From assembly GCF_002150785.1 (NCBI RefSeq), contig NZ_MTAZ01000006.1, positions 1 to 64,000 on the forward strand: a DNA stretch of 64,000 nt, given 5' to 3'. Each line of letters starts with the position of its first letter. Position 1 is the stretch's first letter. The DNA comes from Arenibacter amylolyticus. Its GTDB lineage: Bacteria; Bacteroidota; Bacteroidia; Flavobacteriales; Flavobacteriaceae. Positions 1-9,603 of this stretch are shown one piece after another. A model generated the notes under the pieces. That model had not been told where the DNA came from. It saw only the letters and a program-made list of their open reading frames with translations, and did not search any database. Made by a program: the position numbers and the translations under genes.

Positions 1-3000
1 CCGGGCGATTATACCGCCATCGTTTACGATACCTCTGGCTCTGGTTGCGACGCGCAAGTGCCCGTTTCCTTGGAAACTGCCACACCTGTGGTGTTTACCA
101 CTAGCAAGGAAGATGTTTCCTGTAATGGAGGAACGGACGGTTCCATTGAGGTACTCCTAGATGCTTCCAATGACAATCCGCCCTATACCTTTACCTTGGA
201 CGACGGTACCAATCCGCCTATCACCCAGAACAGCAGATTGTTCACGGGCTTGGCAGCGGGTACTTATACCATTACCGTTAGCTCGGATAGGGGTTGCTCC
301 GATTTCCAAACCGTAACTATTGTAGCGCCAGATCCTGTAGGGGTAACTGCCAGTGCTACTAGTTTTACGTGTAATGCTACTAATAAGCCAGGGCAGGCAG
401 TAATTACAGCTGCGGGAGCAGGGGGAACAGCTCCTTACACCTATAGTATAGATGGGGTGAACTTCTTTACCTCCAACACCTTTAATATTACTGACAATGG
501 GTCTGATAGAACTATAACCGTGACCATCAAGGATGATAACGGGTGTACTGCAGCTACCACAGTGAACATTAGCACGCTTAATAAATTCACAACATTAATA
601 TCCAAAGATGCCAACATATCTTGTGTAGGACCAGAGGTAATAACCATTACTGCCAACGACAATGGCGATACAAACAATACGTATAGCTTCCAGTTATTAC
701 CTGTAGGCAATACCAATGCTACCCTTATTAGTACACCAACTTACAACAGTGCTACCTTTGAGTTGCATGCAGTAGGAGTTTACACCTTTAGGGTAACCGA
801 CACTTCTACGGGTTGTTATGAGGATACGGCAAATTATATGATTGCTCCTTACGATCGGATCAAGGTTAGCGCTACGGCTAGTACGCCAGTGACCTGTTTT
901 GGAGATACGAATGGATCATTGGAAATTAATGTTACTGGCTATTCAGGGCCGTATAATTATACAGTTTATACTGCTGGAGGTGGAGCCACCCCAATTTTGG
1001 GATCGGCCACTACCGCTACCAATCCATTGACCATTACCGGTCTTACAGGAGGGAATTATTATGTAAAGGTTACGGAATTGGATGCCCCGGAATGTACGGA
1101 GGATTCCAACACGGTTCGTATAATATCCCCAGATAGGGCTCTTAGCGCGGTTGTAGATGCCATCGCCAACGTTACCTGCTCCAATGATCAGGGTGAAATC
1201 TTGGTAGATCCAAGTGGAGGGTACGCGCCTTACGATATAGTACTTACCAATACCACCACTTCAGAGGTATATGATGCAACTGATGTGAGGAGTATGGTTT
1301 TTGACGGACTTTCAGCCGGAGATTACACCGTAGAGATAACCGATGCCAATGGGTGTATCCTAAATGATACCATCAATTTGGTACGGCCGGCCCCAATCAG
1401 TTCCGATATTACTCCGTTAAGCACCACCTTGGTCTGTTATGGCGATAGTGATGGTGCCATAAGTGCTATCAATATGACGGGTGGAGAAGGGGTATACCAA
1501 TATCAATTAAATGTATACGACCCCACGGGAACAGTGATCACCTTTACTTCGGGAGGACAGCTTAGTCCTGATTTCAACAACCTAAGTGCGGGTATTTATT
1601 CCATTACCGTATCGGATGGTTGGGAATGTGATTTTGAAACGGTACAGGTAAGCATTGTGGATCCTACGAACGTGTATGCTTCTCTAATAAGAACCAGTCC
1701 GTTGAGCTGTACTATGGATGCCCAATTGGAACTTACTGCATCGGGCGGTACAGGACCTTATCAATACAGTGAGGACGGTATCAATTATTTCCCGATGAGC
1801 GGCGGAAACACCCATACTTTCAATGTGGCTGCCGGGAGGTATAGCTATTATGTGATGGACGCCTTTGGATGTGGCTCTGTTTTATCCAACGAAATAAACG
1901 AAACCGCCATTGCACCATTGTCAGTTGCCCTGGATACCTCGGCAGCAATCATCAACTGTAACGGGGATAGTACGGCAAGCATCACTGCCAAGGCAGCTGG
2001 AGGGCTCGGAAACTATCGCTATGAGCTCTTTACCGATGCTAGCTTTACCAACAGGGTTGCTGCTCCGCAAACTTCTGGAAGGTTTAATAATCTTACTGTG
2101 GGTAGCTATTACGTAAGAGTTACCAGTGAGGATTGTGTAGTAGCGTCTAGTGCGATCAATATTACCGAACCTACGCCCTTGGTGGTCGATAGTAGTTATA
2201 CGGATGTATCCTGTAACGGGGCCAATGATGGACGAATTTCCGTTCAGTTATCAGGAGGATCCGGAGGCTATCAGTATGCTATTTCACCAGATCTGGACAA
2301 ATTTGATACGGTAAATACCTTTACCAATCTGGCACCTGGGGATTATAATGTAATAGCCCAGGATATTAATGGTTGTTTCGAATTTTTGAACTTTACCATT
2401 AATGAGCCTTCCCCGATTACAACCTCGGCCACAACAAGTCCGGAAATTTGTATTGGGGAGGAAGACGGGACAATATCCTTAAATATTACCGGAGGTACCG
2501 CTCCGTATAGCACCAGTATCAACTCCACCGCGGATGCCGACTTTGTACAGGATAGGACCGATTTTTCTGGATTGGCGGCAGGGACCTATGCCATATTTGT
2601 AAGGGATGCCCAGGGTTGTCAAATCAACTTGGCGGTTGTCGTAGATCCGGGAGTAAACCTAAAAGCAACCGTAACGCCCGTTTATGAATGTACGGGGAGT
2701 ACACCTAATAATTCCCTGGAAGTAATCTTAGATGATCCCACAGTAGCATCAGAGGTGCTATATGCCTTGGACTCCACGGATCCAAATGATATGGTCTTGG
2801 AGCCTAACTTTAGAAACATAAGTCCGGGGGACCATTATTTGGCCATCAGTCATTCTAACGGATGTGTGGATACCATCGCGTTCACGATTGCAGATTTTGA
2901 ACCGCTAGTACTGACGTTGGAGCAAAATAATATCAATGAAATTACGGCAATTGCCACCGGGGGCACGGAAGGATACACCTTCTATTTTGAAGATACGGAT

Positions 3001-3378
3001 AATGGGGAGGACAATACCTTCTATATCAGGGAAACCGGCACCCATACCGTACGGGTAGTAGATGAAAGCGGATGCGAAAGTATTGCCCAGATTTACATGG
3101 AATTCATCGATATAGAAGTGCCCAATTTCTTTACCCCCGATGGAGATGGCAACAACGATAGATGGGCTCCTAAAAACATGGAAGGCTTCCCAAAAATACT
3201 AACTATCATCTTTGACCGTTATGGTAGGGAGGTTTACAGAATGGGCTTAAATGATGAAGGATGGGACGGACTCTATAAGAATTCGGAACTACCCACCGGG
3301 GACTATTGGTATGTAATAAAACTGAAGGGAGAGAATGACGATCGGGAATTTGTGGGGCATTTCACCCTGTATAGATAA
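1..3378 (+). CDS. SprB-repeat adhesin, 3' part, with T9SS type B C-terminal domain
   Basis: The frame is open from the first base, so the gene begins upstream; about 1,125 codons are visible. The protein is a chain of roughly eleven degenerate SprB-type repeats of about 80-110 residues. Each starts with a motif like V-S-C-N-G-x-x-D-G-S-I and continues through G-G-x-x-P-Y-x-Y and L-x-A-G-x-Y-x-V-x-V-x-D-x-x-G-C. The last ~85 residues, starting at VPNFFTPDGDGNNDRW, are the gliding-motility-associated C-terminal (type B sorting) domain that sends proteins through the T9SS to the cell surface. SprB-like proteins are mobile surface adhesins in gliding flavobacteria. The PorP/SprF gene 10 bp downstream is the usual partner of type B substrates. 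Certain: partial adhesin. Inferred: a role in gliding or surface attachment. Confidence 0.93.
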   Translation, partial: PGDYTAIVYDTSGSGCDAQVPVSLETATPVVFTTSKEDVSCNGGTDGSIEVLLDASNDNPPYTFTLDDGTNPPITQNSRLFTGLAAGTYTITVSSDRGCSDFQTVTIVAPDPVGVTASATSFTCNATNKPGQAVITAAGAGGTAPYTYSIDGVNFFTSNTFNITDNGSDRTITVTIKDDNGCTAATTVNISTLNKFTTLISKDANISCVGPEVITITANDNGDTNNTYSFQLLPVGNTNATLISTPTYNSATFELHAVGVYTFRVTDTSTGCYEDTANYMIAPYDRIKVSATASTPVTCFGDTNGSLEINVTGYSGPYNYTVYTAGGGATPILGSATTATNPLTITGLTGGNYYVKVTELDAPECTEDSNTVRIISPDRALSAVVDAIANVTCSNDQGEILVDPSGGYAPYDIVLTNTTTSEVYDATDVRSMVFDGLSAGDYTVEITDANGCILNDTINLVRPAPISSDITPLSTTLVCYGDSDGAISAINMTGGEGVYQYQLNVYDPTGTVITFTSGGQLSPDFNNLSAGIYSITVSDGWECDFETVQVSIVDPTNVYASLIRTSPLSCTMDAQLELTASGGTGPYQYSEDGINYFPMSGGNTHTFNVAAGRYSYYVMDAFGCGSVLSNEINETAIAPLSVALDTSAAIINCNGDSTASITAKAAGGLGNYRYELFTDASFTNRVAAPQTSGRFNNLTVGSYYVRVTSEDCVVASSAINITEPTPLVVDSSYTDVSCNGANDGRISVQLSGGSGGYQYAISPDLDKFDTVNTFTNLAPGDYNVIAQDINGCFEFLNFTINEPSPITTSATTSPEICIGEEDGTISLNITGGTAPYSTSINSTADADFVQDRTDFSGLAAGTYAIFVRDAQGCQINLAVVVDPGVNLKATVTPVYECTGSTPNNSLEVILDDPTVASEVLYALDSTDPNDMVLEPNFRNISPGDHYLAISHSNGCVDTIAFTIADFEPLVLTLEQNNINEITAIATGGTEGYTFYFEDTDNGEDNTFYIRETGTHTVRVVDESGCESIAQIYMEFIDIEVPNFFTPDGDGNNDRWAPKNMEGFPKILTIIFDRYGREVYRMGLNDEGWDGLYKNSELPTGDYWYVIKLKGENDDREFVGHFTLYR

Positions 3379-3388
3379 AAATATATGT

Positions 3389-4345
3389 ATGCTTACAATG
3401 CGCAAGATAACAGTGATCTTAATGGTATTAGGAACCGTGGCAGTACGGGGACAGGAATTAAATTCCCCCCAGCTTTCGCAATACCTGGCAGACAACCCCT
3501 TTGTACTGTCTCCCACCTATGCGGGAATTGGAGATCACGTTAAAATTAGGCTCAATGGATTGGCGCAATGGGTAGGTATTAAAAATGCGCCCAGAACCCA
3601 ATCGCTGGCTGCCGATATGCGCTTGGGGGAAAAATCCGGGGTGGGACTGTTTTTATACAATGACTCCAACGGGTATACCAAGCAACAGGGAGCACGTATG
3701 TCCTTTGCCCACCACCTTACCTTGGATCGATATGAGGACGAATTTCTCTCCTTTGGACTCTCCTATAACTTTAACCAGTTTCGGTTGGATGTGGGTGAAT
3801 TTACGGACGCTGGATTTGACCCAGGGGTGACCGATGATCGCTCTACATCTAACCACAACTTTGATGTAGGGGTGCTCTATCGGAAAAATGCCTTCTACCT
3901 AAGCCTAAATGCCTCCAACGTGATCAATAAGGATGTCTATATTTTTGATCCCATCTATGAGCCCAACAAACTGCGAAATTTCTATCTGTATTCCGGTTAT
4001 CGATACAAGAAATCCAAGAATAGCAATATGGAAATAGAACCCTCCGTTTTGTATAAAATATTTGAGAGTGATGGTAGATCGGAAGCGGATATTAACCTAA
4101 AGTTCAGATTTTACGATTTTGAGGACTATTATTATGTGGGGGCTACCTATCGATTTTTAAACGACCAATTGGGTAGACCCTTGTATGTGGCCCCATTGGC
4201 CGGACTGAAAAAGAACAATCTCTATTTTGGGTATTCCTATCAGGTTATATTAAACGAAATACTGGGCTATAGTACCGGTACCCATGTGGTTACCATCGGG
4301 ATGGACCTTTTCCAGGGAATCAGTAATTGTAGGTGTACGTATTGA
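3389..4345 (+). CDS. PorP/SprF family type IX secretion membrane protein
   Basis: About 318 aa. A signal peptide is visible (MRKITVILMVLGTVAVRGQ from the second Met), followed by the family hallmark L-N-S-P-Q-L-S-Q-Y and N-P-F-V-L-S-P-T-Y-A-G, then an outer-membrane beta-barrel-like chain ending in G-M-D-L-F-Q-G-I. PorP/SprF proteins sit in the outer membrane and support secretion or anchoring of T9SS type B substrates. It lies 10 bp after the adhesin stop and is probably co-transcribed with it. The frame extends upstream into the adhesin gene, but 3389 (or 3398, nine bases later) is preferred because it avoids the overlap and places the signal peptide at the N terminus. Confidence 0.92.
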   Translation: MLTMRKITVILMVLGTVAVRGQELNSPQLSQYLADNPFVLSPTYAGIGDHVKIRLNGLAQWVGIKNAPRTQSLAADMRLGEKSGVGLFLYNDSNGYTKQQGARMSFAHHLTLDRYEDEFLSFGLSYNFNQFRLDVGEFTDAGFDPGVTDDRSTSNHNFDVGVLYRKNAFYLSLNASNVINKDVYIFDPIYEPNKLRNFYLYSGYRYKKSKNSNMEIEPSVLYKIFESDGRSEADINLKFRFYDFEDYYYVGATYRFLNDQLGRPLYVAPLAGLKKNNLYFGYSYQVILNEILGYSTGTHVVTIGMDLFQGISNCRCTY

Positions 4346-4640
4346 GATGTAATGTGCAAATGGATTAATGTAGCAATGTACCGATGTAGCGATTGATTTG
4401 GAGATTTGTTGATTTTGGAATGGATCACGGCACTATAATAATGTACCGATTGATAAAATTTTATAGGGGCTGGTGACTTGCCTAAATTGTTTCCGCTACA
4501 CTCCATTCCATCGTTTTTTCGATTTCAATTAGGGATGCTCCTTGAATTGCCACGACTTTTAAGTCGTGGGTAATAATAAAATACTAAAACCCCTTGGGGT
4601 ACGCTGGGATTGATTTAGTTTTGCAGAAAACTAGGAAGCA
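4346..4640. other. Intergenic region with word repeats and two hairpins
   Basis: No gene seen. Positions 4346-4450 are a run of degenerate words (aatgtagc, aatgtaccgatg, gatttg) of a kind scattered through flavobacterial intergenic DNA. At 4550-4569 is a strong hairpin (ccacgactt / aagtcgtgg), which resembles REP-type palindromes. At 4588-4601 is a short acccc-tt-ggggt hairpin. A TAGTTTTG box at 4616-4623 could be the -7 element for folB. Confidence 0.5.
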
Positions 4641-4997
4641 GTGGGGAAAGTAAAGGTTAGTAATATAAGGGCTTATGCCCATCATGGCTGTTTAGGGGAA
4701 GAAACAATTATTGGAAGTGAATACCGCGTGGATGTGGTAGTTTGGGCCAACTTAGATTCGGCCGCCATCTCCGATGAACTGGTAGATACGGTAGATTATG
4801 TACATATAAACCACGTTGTTAAGGAAGAAATGACCATACCCTCTAAACTATTGGAGCATGTGGGAAAGCGAATCTTAGATCGCATCCTAGAAGAAATTAG
4901 CATGGTAAAGAAGGTGGAAGTGGCTGTCACCAAAATAAATCCGCCCATTGGCGGGGATGTGGAAGGAGTGACCATTGTACTGAAAAGAAAAAGATAG
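4641..4997 (+). CDS. folB: Dihydroneopterin aldolase
   Basis: 118 aa, the normal length for FolB. It converts 7,8-dihydroneopterin to 6-hydroxymethyl-7,8-dihydropterin and glycolaldehyde in folate synthesis, in the cytosol. Family features visible: the N-terminal strand then A-Y-A-H-H-G-C-L-G-E-E with the active-site region, D-T-V-D-Y-V near residue 50, the conserved L-L-E-H-V / I-L-D-R-I-L helix, and the end V-E-V-A-V-T-K-I-N-P-P-I-G-G-D-V. The start codon is GTG; no better ATG is in frame. A TAnnTTTG-like box (4616-4623) lies 17 bp upstream, so the gene probably has its own promoter. It is followed by tRNA-Cys. Confidence 0.93.
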   Translation: MGKVKVSNIRAYAHHGCLGEETIIGSEYRVDVVVWANLDSAAISDELVDTVDYVHINHVVKEEMTIPSKLLEHVGKRILDRILEEISMVKKVEVAVTKINPPIGGDVEGVTIVLKRKR

Positions 4998-5009
4998 TTC
5001 CTTTAACTT

Positions 5010-5038
5010 TTTGATATTTAAAAAAAGTACTACCTTTG
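5010..5038 (+). promoter_or_regulatory. Promoter for tRNA-Cys (Bacteroidota type)
   Basis: TTTG at 5010-5013, a 17-bp spacer and TACCTTTG at 5031-5038. This closely matches the Bacteroidota sigma-A consensus TTTG-N19-21-TAnnTTTG. The -7 box ends 11 bp before the tRNA. Confidence 0.65.
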
Positions 5039-5049
5039 CACTCCTAAAG

Positions 5050-5123
5050 GGCATTGTGGCCGAGTGGCTAGGCAGAGCTCTGCAAAAGCTTGTACAGCGG
5101 TTCGAATCCGCTCGATGCCTCCA
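5050..5123 (+). tRNA. tRNA-Cys (anticodon GCA)
   Basis: A cloverleaf can be folded by hand. The acceptor stem pairs ggcattg (5050-5056) with cgatgcc (5113-5119). The anticodon stem gagct/agctt carries loop ctgcaaa, giving anticodon GCA. The T arm is agcgg-ttcgaat-ccgct, with discriminator T at 5120 and an encoded CCA at 5121-5123. A strong terminator follows directly, so it is a single-gene transcript. Confidence 0.95.
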
Positions 5124-5130
5124 AAAAAGA

Positions 5131-5157
5131 ACCCTCTAACATTAGAGGGTTTTTTTA
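5131..5157 (+). terminator. Rho-independent terminator after tRNA-Cys
   Basis: Stem accctcta / tagagggt with a 4-nt loop, followed by a run of T, eight bases after the tRNA CCA. Confidence 0.9.
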
Positions 5158-5320
5158 TTTCCGGATTTTTTTGGGTAGGCTGTGGCAGTAATGCTGGTCT
5201 TGTATGTTCGCTTACAATATAGATGTTAGCATTTTCTAGTGCGATATAAGTCCCGTAACATAGTACTATGATTAATGTAACCGTAATTAATCCCTCCGGT
5301 TTGCACTTTCAGGCAAACCA

Positions 5321-5341
5321 CCTCCCTTTGAAAAAGGGAGG
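5321..5341. repeat. Palindrome cctcccttt-gaa-aaagggagg
   Basis: A 9-bp perfect stem. It belongs to the same C-run/G-run palindrome class as 27463-27480 and 27619-27636, commonly dispersed in Bacteroidota intergenic DNA. Confidence 0.6.
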
Positions 5342-5435
5342 AGCTTAATTTTGTTTCCTTGGAAGTGGTCAACCTATATCAGGGACGTACACCATTGTTT
5401 ATTGCTTATTGCTAATTGTTTACTGGAAAGCAGTT

Positions 5436-6606
5436 CACTGTAAAACTGTTCACTGGCCGCAGCCTACTACCATTACCCTTTTATTGTTATGAGGTTATCT
5501 TGTTAAGAAGTTATGGGGATATGGATGTTAGAAGCGATGTATGGCGTTTTAAAAGCGATCCAAGTTCATGTTCCTTAGTTAAGCTTTATACATAGTGGCA
5601 CTTTCCAATTTAGTTAGGATCTCCGCTCCGCTTAACGAATATCAGCCAAATGCAATCCCCTGATTCGGGAGTAAGTCTATTTTAAGGTCGTTGACAATAG
5701 AACCTACTGGATCAGAATTAAGCTATTTTAGAGCAATAACTATATATCTCCTACCGCGACTGGCCACTGTTCACCGATTACTGAGGTCGCCCCGCCATTG
5801 TTAATTGTTAATTTTTCACTGTAAAACTGTTCACTGGCCGCAGCCTACTCCCATTACCCTTTTATTGTTATGAGGTTCTTGTTAAGAAGTTATGGGGATA
5901 TAGGTGTTAGAAGCGATGTATGGCGTTTTAAAAGCGATCCAAGTTCATGTTCCTTAGTTAAGCTTTTTACATAGTGGCACTTTCCAATTTAATTAGGGTT
6001 TCCGCTCCGCTTAACGAATATCAGCTTAATTCAATCCCCTGATTCGGGAGCAAGTCTATGAACCTACTGGATCAGAACTAAGCTATTTTTGAGCAATAAC
6101 TATATATCTCCTACTGCGAACTGTTTACTGTTCACCGATTACTGTTCACCGATTACTGTTCACCGATTACTGGGGTCGATTAGCCATTGTTAATTGCTAA
6201 TTGTTCACTGTAAAACTGTTCACTGGCCGCAGCCTACTCCTATTACCCTTTTATTGTTATGAGGTTATCTTGTTAAGAAGTTATGGGGAAATAGATGTTA
6301 GAAGCGATGTATGGCGTTCTAAAAGCGATCCAAGTTCATGTTCCTTAGTTAAGCTTTATACATAGTGGCACTTTCCAATTTAATTAGGGTTTCCGCTCCG
6401 CTTAACGAATATCAGCTAAATGTAATCCCCTGATTCGTGAGCAAGTCTATTTTAAGGTCGTTGACAATAGAACCTAATGGATCAGAATTAAGCTGTTTTT
6501 GAGCAATAATTAGATGTCTCCTACTGCGACTGGCCACTGATCACCGATTACTGAGGTCGCCCCGCCATTGTTAATTGCTAATTGTTTACTGTAAAGCAGT
6601 TCACTG
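5436..6606. repeat. Three tandem copies of a ~381-396 bp noncoding repeat
   Basis: The unit start gtaaaactgttcactggccg occurs at 5440 and 5821 and again at 6210, and a truncated restart lies at 6606, giving periods of 381, 389 and 396 bp. Each copy contains agcctact, gaagcgatgtatggcgtt, ttaagctttatacatagtgg (with small changes) and cttaacgaatatcag in the same order. Copies 1 and 3 contain tttaaggtcgttgacaatag; copy 2 lacks this 20-bp block but gains a 14-bp minisatellite. No ORF of useful size lies inside, so the repeat appears noncoding. Related words also lie at 8521-8615 on the other side of purD. Confidence 0.9.
6129..6170. repeat. 14-bp minisatellite tgttcaccgattac x3
   Basis: Three perfect tandem 14-bp units inside the second large repeat copy. 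Confidence 0.9.
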
Positions 6607-6616
6607 TAAAACTCCT

Positions 6617-6672
6617 CTCACTACTCAATACTCACTACTCAATACTCACTACTCAATACTCACTACTTAATA
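6617..6672. repeat. 14-bp minisatellite ctcactactcaata x4
   Basis: Three perfect units and one with a single change fill 6617-6672 and end exactly at the purD stop codon. Confidence 0.9.
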
Positions 6673-7944
6673 CTACAAATCAAACCCCAGGTCCTTCCGG
6701 TAGTACATTTTGTCGAACTGAAGTTTTTCCATATTCTCATAGGATTTTTTGAGTGCTTCCTTAAAGTCGGACCCATAGGCAGTAACGGCTAGTACCCTTC
6801 CGCCATTGGTAAGTACCTTCCCGTCCTTAAGTTCGGTTCCAGCATGGAAGACTACTGCATCCTCTACAGCATCAAATCCAGTGATTTCCTTGCCCTTTTG
6901 GTAGGCTTCTGGATAACCTCCGGATACGGCCATCACCGTGGTAGCTGCACGCTCGTCTATTTCCAAGTTAATTTGGTCTAAGGTCCCGGCTGCAACGGCC
7001 TCAAAAACCTCTACCAAGTCGTTCTTAACCCTAGGGATAACCACTTCCGTCTCCGGATCTCCCATTCTAACATTGTATTCAATCACCTTAGGGTCGTCCC
7101 CTACCTTTATCAATCCGATAAACACAAACCCCTTATAAGGCAAATTATCCTTTTTAAAGCCCTCTACGGTAGGTTTAACGATTCGTTCAAGTACTTTATC
7201 CATGAATTCATTATCTGCGAAGGGAACGGGGGAAATGGCCCCCATACCGCCTGTATTCAATCCGGTATCACCCTCACCGATTCTTTTATAGTCTTTTGCT
7301 GTGGGTAGGACCTTAAAATTATCGCCATCGGTAAGTACAAAACAACTTAGCTCTATTCCGTCTAAAAATTCCTCAATAACCACGGTGGTACTGGCATTTC
7401 CAAATTTGGCATCCACCAACATGGTTTTCAGCTCGTCCTTGGCTTCTTGAAGTTCGTTCAATATCAGTACCCCTTTCCCCGCTGCCAAGCCATCGGCTTT
7501 CAATACATAGGGAGGGGTTAGGGTTTCCAAAAAGGCATATCCTTTTTCCAAGGTATCAGCGGTGAAACTTTCATAGGCCGCTGTCGGAATCTGGTGACGC
7601 ATCATAAATTCCTTGGCAAACTCCTTGCTCCCTTCCAGGGTAGCCGCTTCTTTCTGCGGTCCGATTACCGGAATATGCTTTATGTCCTCATCCGCTAGGA
7701 AAAAATCGTGCACCCCTTTTACCAAGGGATCTTCGGGTCCAACGATAACCATATCAATATTTTCGGATAGCACCGATTTTTTGATGGCCTCAAAATCACT
7801 TACACCAATTGGTATATTAGTGGCTATGGCAGCGGTCCCTGCATTTCCGGGAGCTACGAAAAGTTGATTGAGTTTTGGACTTTGCTTTAATTTCCAGGCC
7901 AATGTATGTTCACGGCCACCAGCACCGAGGATAAGGATATTCAT
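6673..7944 (-). CDS. purD: Phosphoribosylamine-glycine ligase (GARS)
   Basis: 423 aa, full length for PurD. It ligates glycine to 5-phosphoribosylamine using ATP, the second step of de novo purine synthesis. Visible: N-terminal GAGGREHT (residues 7-14), G-P-E-D-P-L near residue 70, the ATP-grasp domain with L-K-A-D-G-L-A-A-G-K-G-V, then G-E-G-D-T-G-L-N-T-G-G-M-G-A and the metal-binding end E-Y-N-V-R-M-G-D-P-E-T-E. A TATTTTTG box (7968 down to 7961) just upstream could be its -7 element. The gene stands alone, with repetitive noncoding DNA on both sides. Confidence 0.97.
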   Translation of the reverse strand: MNILILGAGGREHTLAWKLKQSPKLNQLFVAPGNAGTAAIATNIPIGVSDFEAIKKSVLSENIDMVIVGPEDPLVKGVHDFFLADEDIKHIPVIGPQKEAATLEGSKEFAKEFMMRHQIPTAAYESFTADTLEKGYAFLETLTPPYVLKADGLAAGKGVLILNELQEAKDELKTMLVDAKFGNASTTVVIEEFLDGIELSCFVLTDGDNFKVLPTAKDYKRIGEGDTGLNTGGMGAISPVPFADNEFMDKVLERIVKPTVEGFKKDNLPYKGFVFIGLIKVGDDPKVIEYNVRMGDPETEVVIPRVKNDLVEVFEAVAAGTLDQINLEIDERAATTVMAVSGGYPEAYQKGKEITGFDAVEDAVVFHAGTELKDGKVLTNGGRVLAVTAYGSDFKEALKKSYENMEKLQFDKMYYRKDLGFDL

Positions 7945-8616
7945 GTTTCAAAAATTTCTCCAAAAATACGGTTTGCTATGGAAATTGCACCTACTTGAAG
8001 GGAAAAATTGATTAAGGCCCTAGTTGTGTTGGGTTATGGAGTGATGTGGTTAAATAGTTAAAAAGCTAAAGTTGTTATAAGGTCCAAATGTTTTTAGTCA
8101 GTATTGAAAGGGTTTAGTTTATTTATCCCACCCTAGGCTTTATTTAATCCATAGGTTAGGGCTATTGGCTGCAGATTAATATTGACCGTGGTAAGAATAA
8201 CAACTAGCGCTACTTCTCCCCCGAGTAGCTATCGAGATGGTGCGAAAACAGCACCTAATGTCGAAGGTCCATCTCCTAGGCATTGAAGCCAAATTGTGCA
8301 TTTTTAAAGATTCCTCAGTATTAAATGCTTTGAGTAATGTCTTATACTTTCTCTTTTAGTTCGGATTTCGGCTACGCTCAATCCTCAGATGCACACATTT
8401 TATCATGGCTAACAATTTTTAAATACTGTTTTAGATAAGGAGTTACCGGTTATGATGTTATGTGTCCGTAGTTTAATAGTTGCCATTTCTGAAAAGCACT
8501 CCATTTGAAATAGAAACCATTGCTTATTGTTCACTGCAAGAGGTCTACTGTAAAACTACCCACTATTACCGCAAACATTGACTGGCCACTGTTCACCGAT
8601 TACCGACTACTGAACC
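7945..8616. other. Noncoding region between uxs and purD
   Basis: No convincing gene on either strand. Positions 8521-8615 share words (actggccactgttcaccgat, gtaaaact) with the tandem repeat array at 5436-6606, so the same repeat family flanks purD on both sides. Confidence 0.5.
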
Positions 8617-9603
8617 TCACTTCTTATTCCGGTCGGAGAAATCGCGATGTTCTGTTTTTCTGAGTTCTTCGTCGGTAAGGGTCTTAAAGTAGTCCCAGGT
8701 TCTTTTCATACCCTCTGCCCTACTGATTTTTGGTTCCCATCCCAGAATTTCCTTCGCCTTGGAAATATCGGGTTGCCGCTGCATGGGGTCGTCTTGGGGT
8801 AAGGGCTTATAGATTATCTTTTGGTCGGTTCCCGTTAGTTTTATGATTTCCTCGGCAAATTCCTTGATGGTTATTTCGTGCGGATTCCCAATATTCACCG
8901 GACCGGTATAATCGCTCATCAACAGCCTATAGATCCCTTCAATCTCATCATCCACAAAGCAGAAAGAGCGGGTTTGCGATCCATCCCCAAAAACGGTGAG
9001 GTCTTCCCCCCGTAAAGCCTGACCCATAAAAGCGGGGATTACCCGTCCGTCGTTCAGACGCATTCTAGGGCCATAGGTATTAAAGATTCGCACTATCCGT
9101 GTCTCAACCCCGTGAAACCGGTGATAGGCCATGGTAATGGATTCTTGGAAGCGTTTGGCCTCGTCATATACCCCACGTGGGCCAATAGTATTCACATTTC
9201 CGTAATATTCTTCCGTTTGCGGGTGCACCAAGGGGTCACCGTAAATCTCGGAAGTGGAAGCGATAAGGATTCGTGCATTCTTTTCCTTGGCCAGGCCCAA
9301 TAGGTTATGGGTTCCCAAGGCACCTACTTTAAGGGTCTGAATGGGAATTTTTAGATAATCGATGGGACTGGCGGGAGAGGCAAAATGAAGGATATAATCC
9401 AATTTCCCAGGGACATGTACAAATTTGGTAACATCGTGGTGTTGAAACTCAAACTGCTCCAGTTTAAAGAGATGTTCAATATTCTTAAGATCACCAGTAA
9501 TCAGATTATCCATGGCAATCACATAGAAGCCTTCTTTAATCAATCTATCGCAAAGGTGAGATCCCAAAAAACCTGCAGCACCCGTAACCAGAACTTTTTT
9601 CAT
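8617..9603 (-). CDS. uxs: UDP-glucuronate decarboxylase (UDP-xylose synthase), SDR family
   Basis: 328 aa. It converts UDP-glucuronate to UDP-xylose and CO2 with bound NAD. Visible: Rossmann motif GAAGFLGSH (residues 8-16), the substrate-pocket A-S-P-A-S-P-I-D-Y typical of UXS, the S-T-S-E-I-Y-G block (116-122), catalytic Y146-x-x-x-K150, and [14 protein letters not shown] further on. This combination separates UXS from plain 4-epimerases. It is the last gene of the polysaccharide locus; its substrate is made by the UDP-glucose dehydrogenase at 24416-25810. About 490 bp separates it from the next gene upstream, so it may have its own promoter. Confidence 0.93.
   Translation of the reverse strand: MKKVLVTGAAGFLGSHLCDRLIKEGFYVIAMDNLITGDLKNIEHLFKLEQFEFQHHDVTKFVHVPGKLDYILHFASPASPIDYLKIPIQTLKVGALGTHNLLGLAKEKNARILIASTSEIYGDPLVHPQTEEYYGNVNTIGPRGVYDEAKRFQESITMAYHRFHGVETRIVRIFNTYGPRMRLNDGRVIPAFMGQALRGEDLTVFGDGSQTRSFCFVDDEIEGIYRLLMSDYTGPVNIGNPHEITIKEFAEEIIKLTGTDQKIIYKPLPQDDPMQRQPDISKAKEILGWEPKISRAEGMKRTWDYFKTLTDEELRKTEHRDFSDRNKK

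Noticed and set aside
3335-3388. Earlier start of the PorP/SprF gene at 3335
   Set aside because: It overlaps the adhesin gene by 44 bp, and the signal peptide begins only at 3389-3398.
5436-6606. CRISPR array
   Set aside because: Units are ~390 bp, without short repeats separated by unique spacers, and there are no cas genes.
8200-8420. Remnant of a gene or IS element near 8.2-8.4 kb
   Set aside because: No open frame of useful length or inverted ends could be supported.
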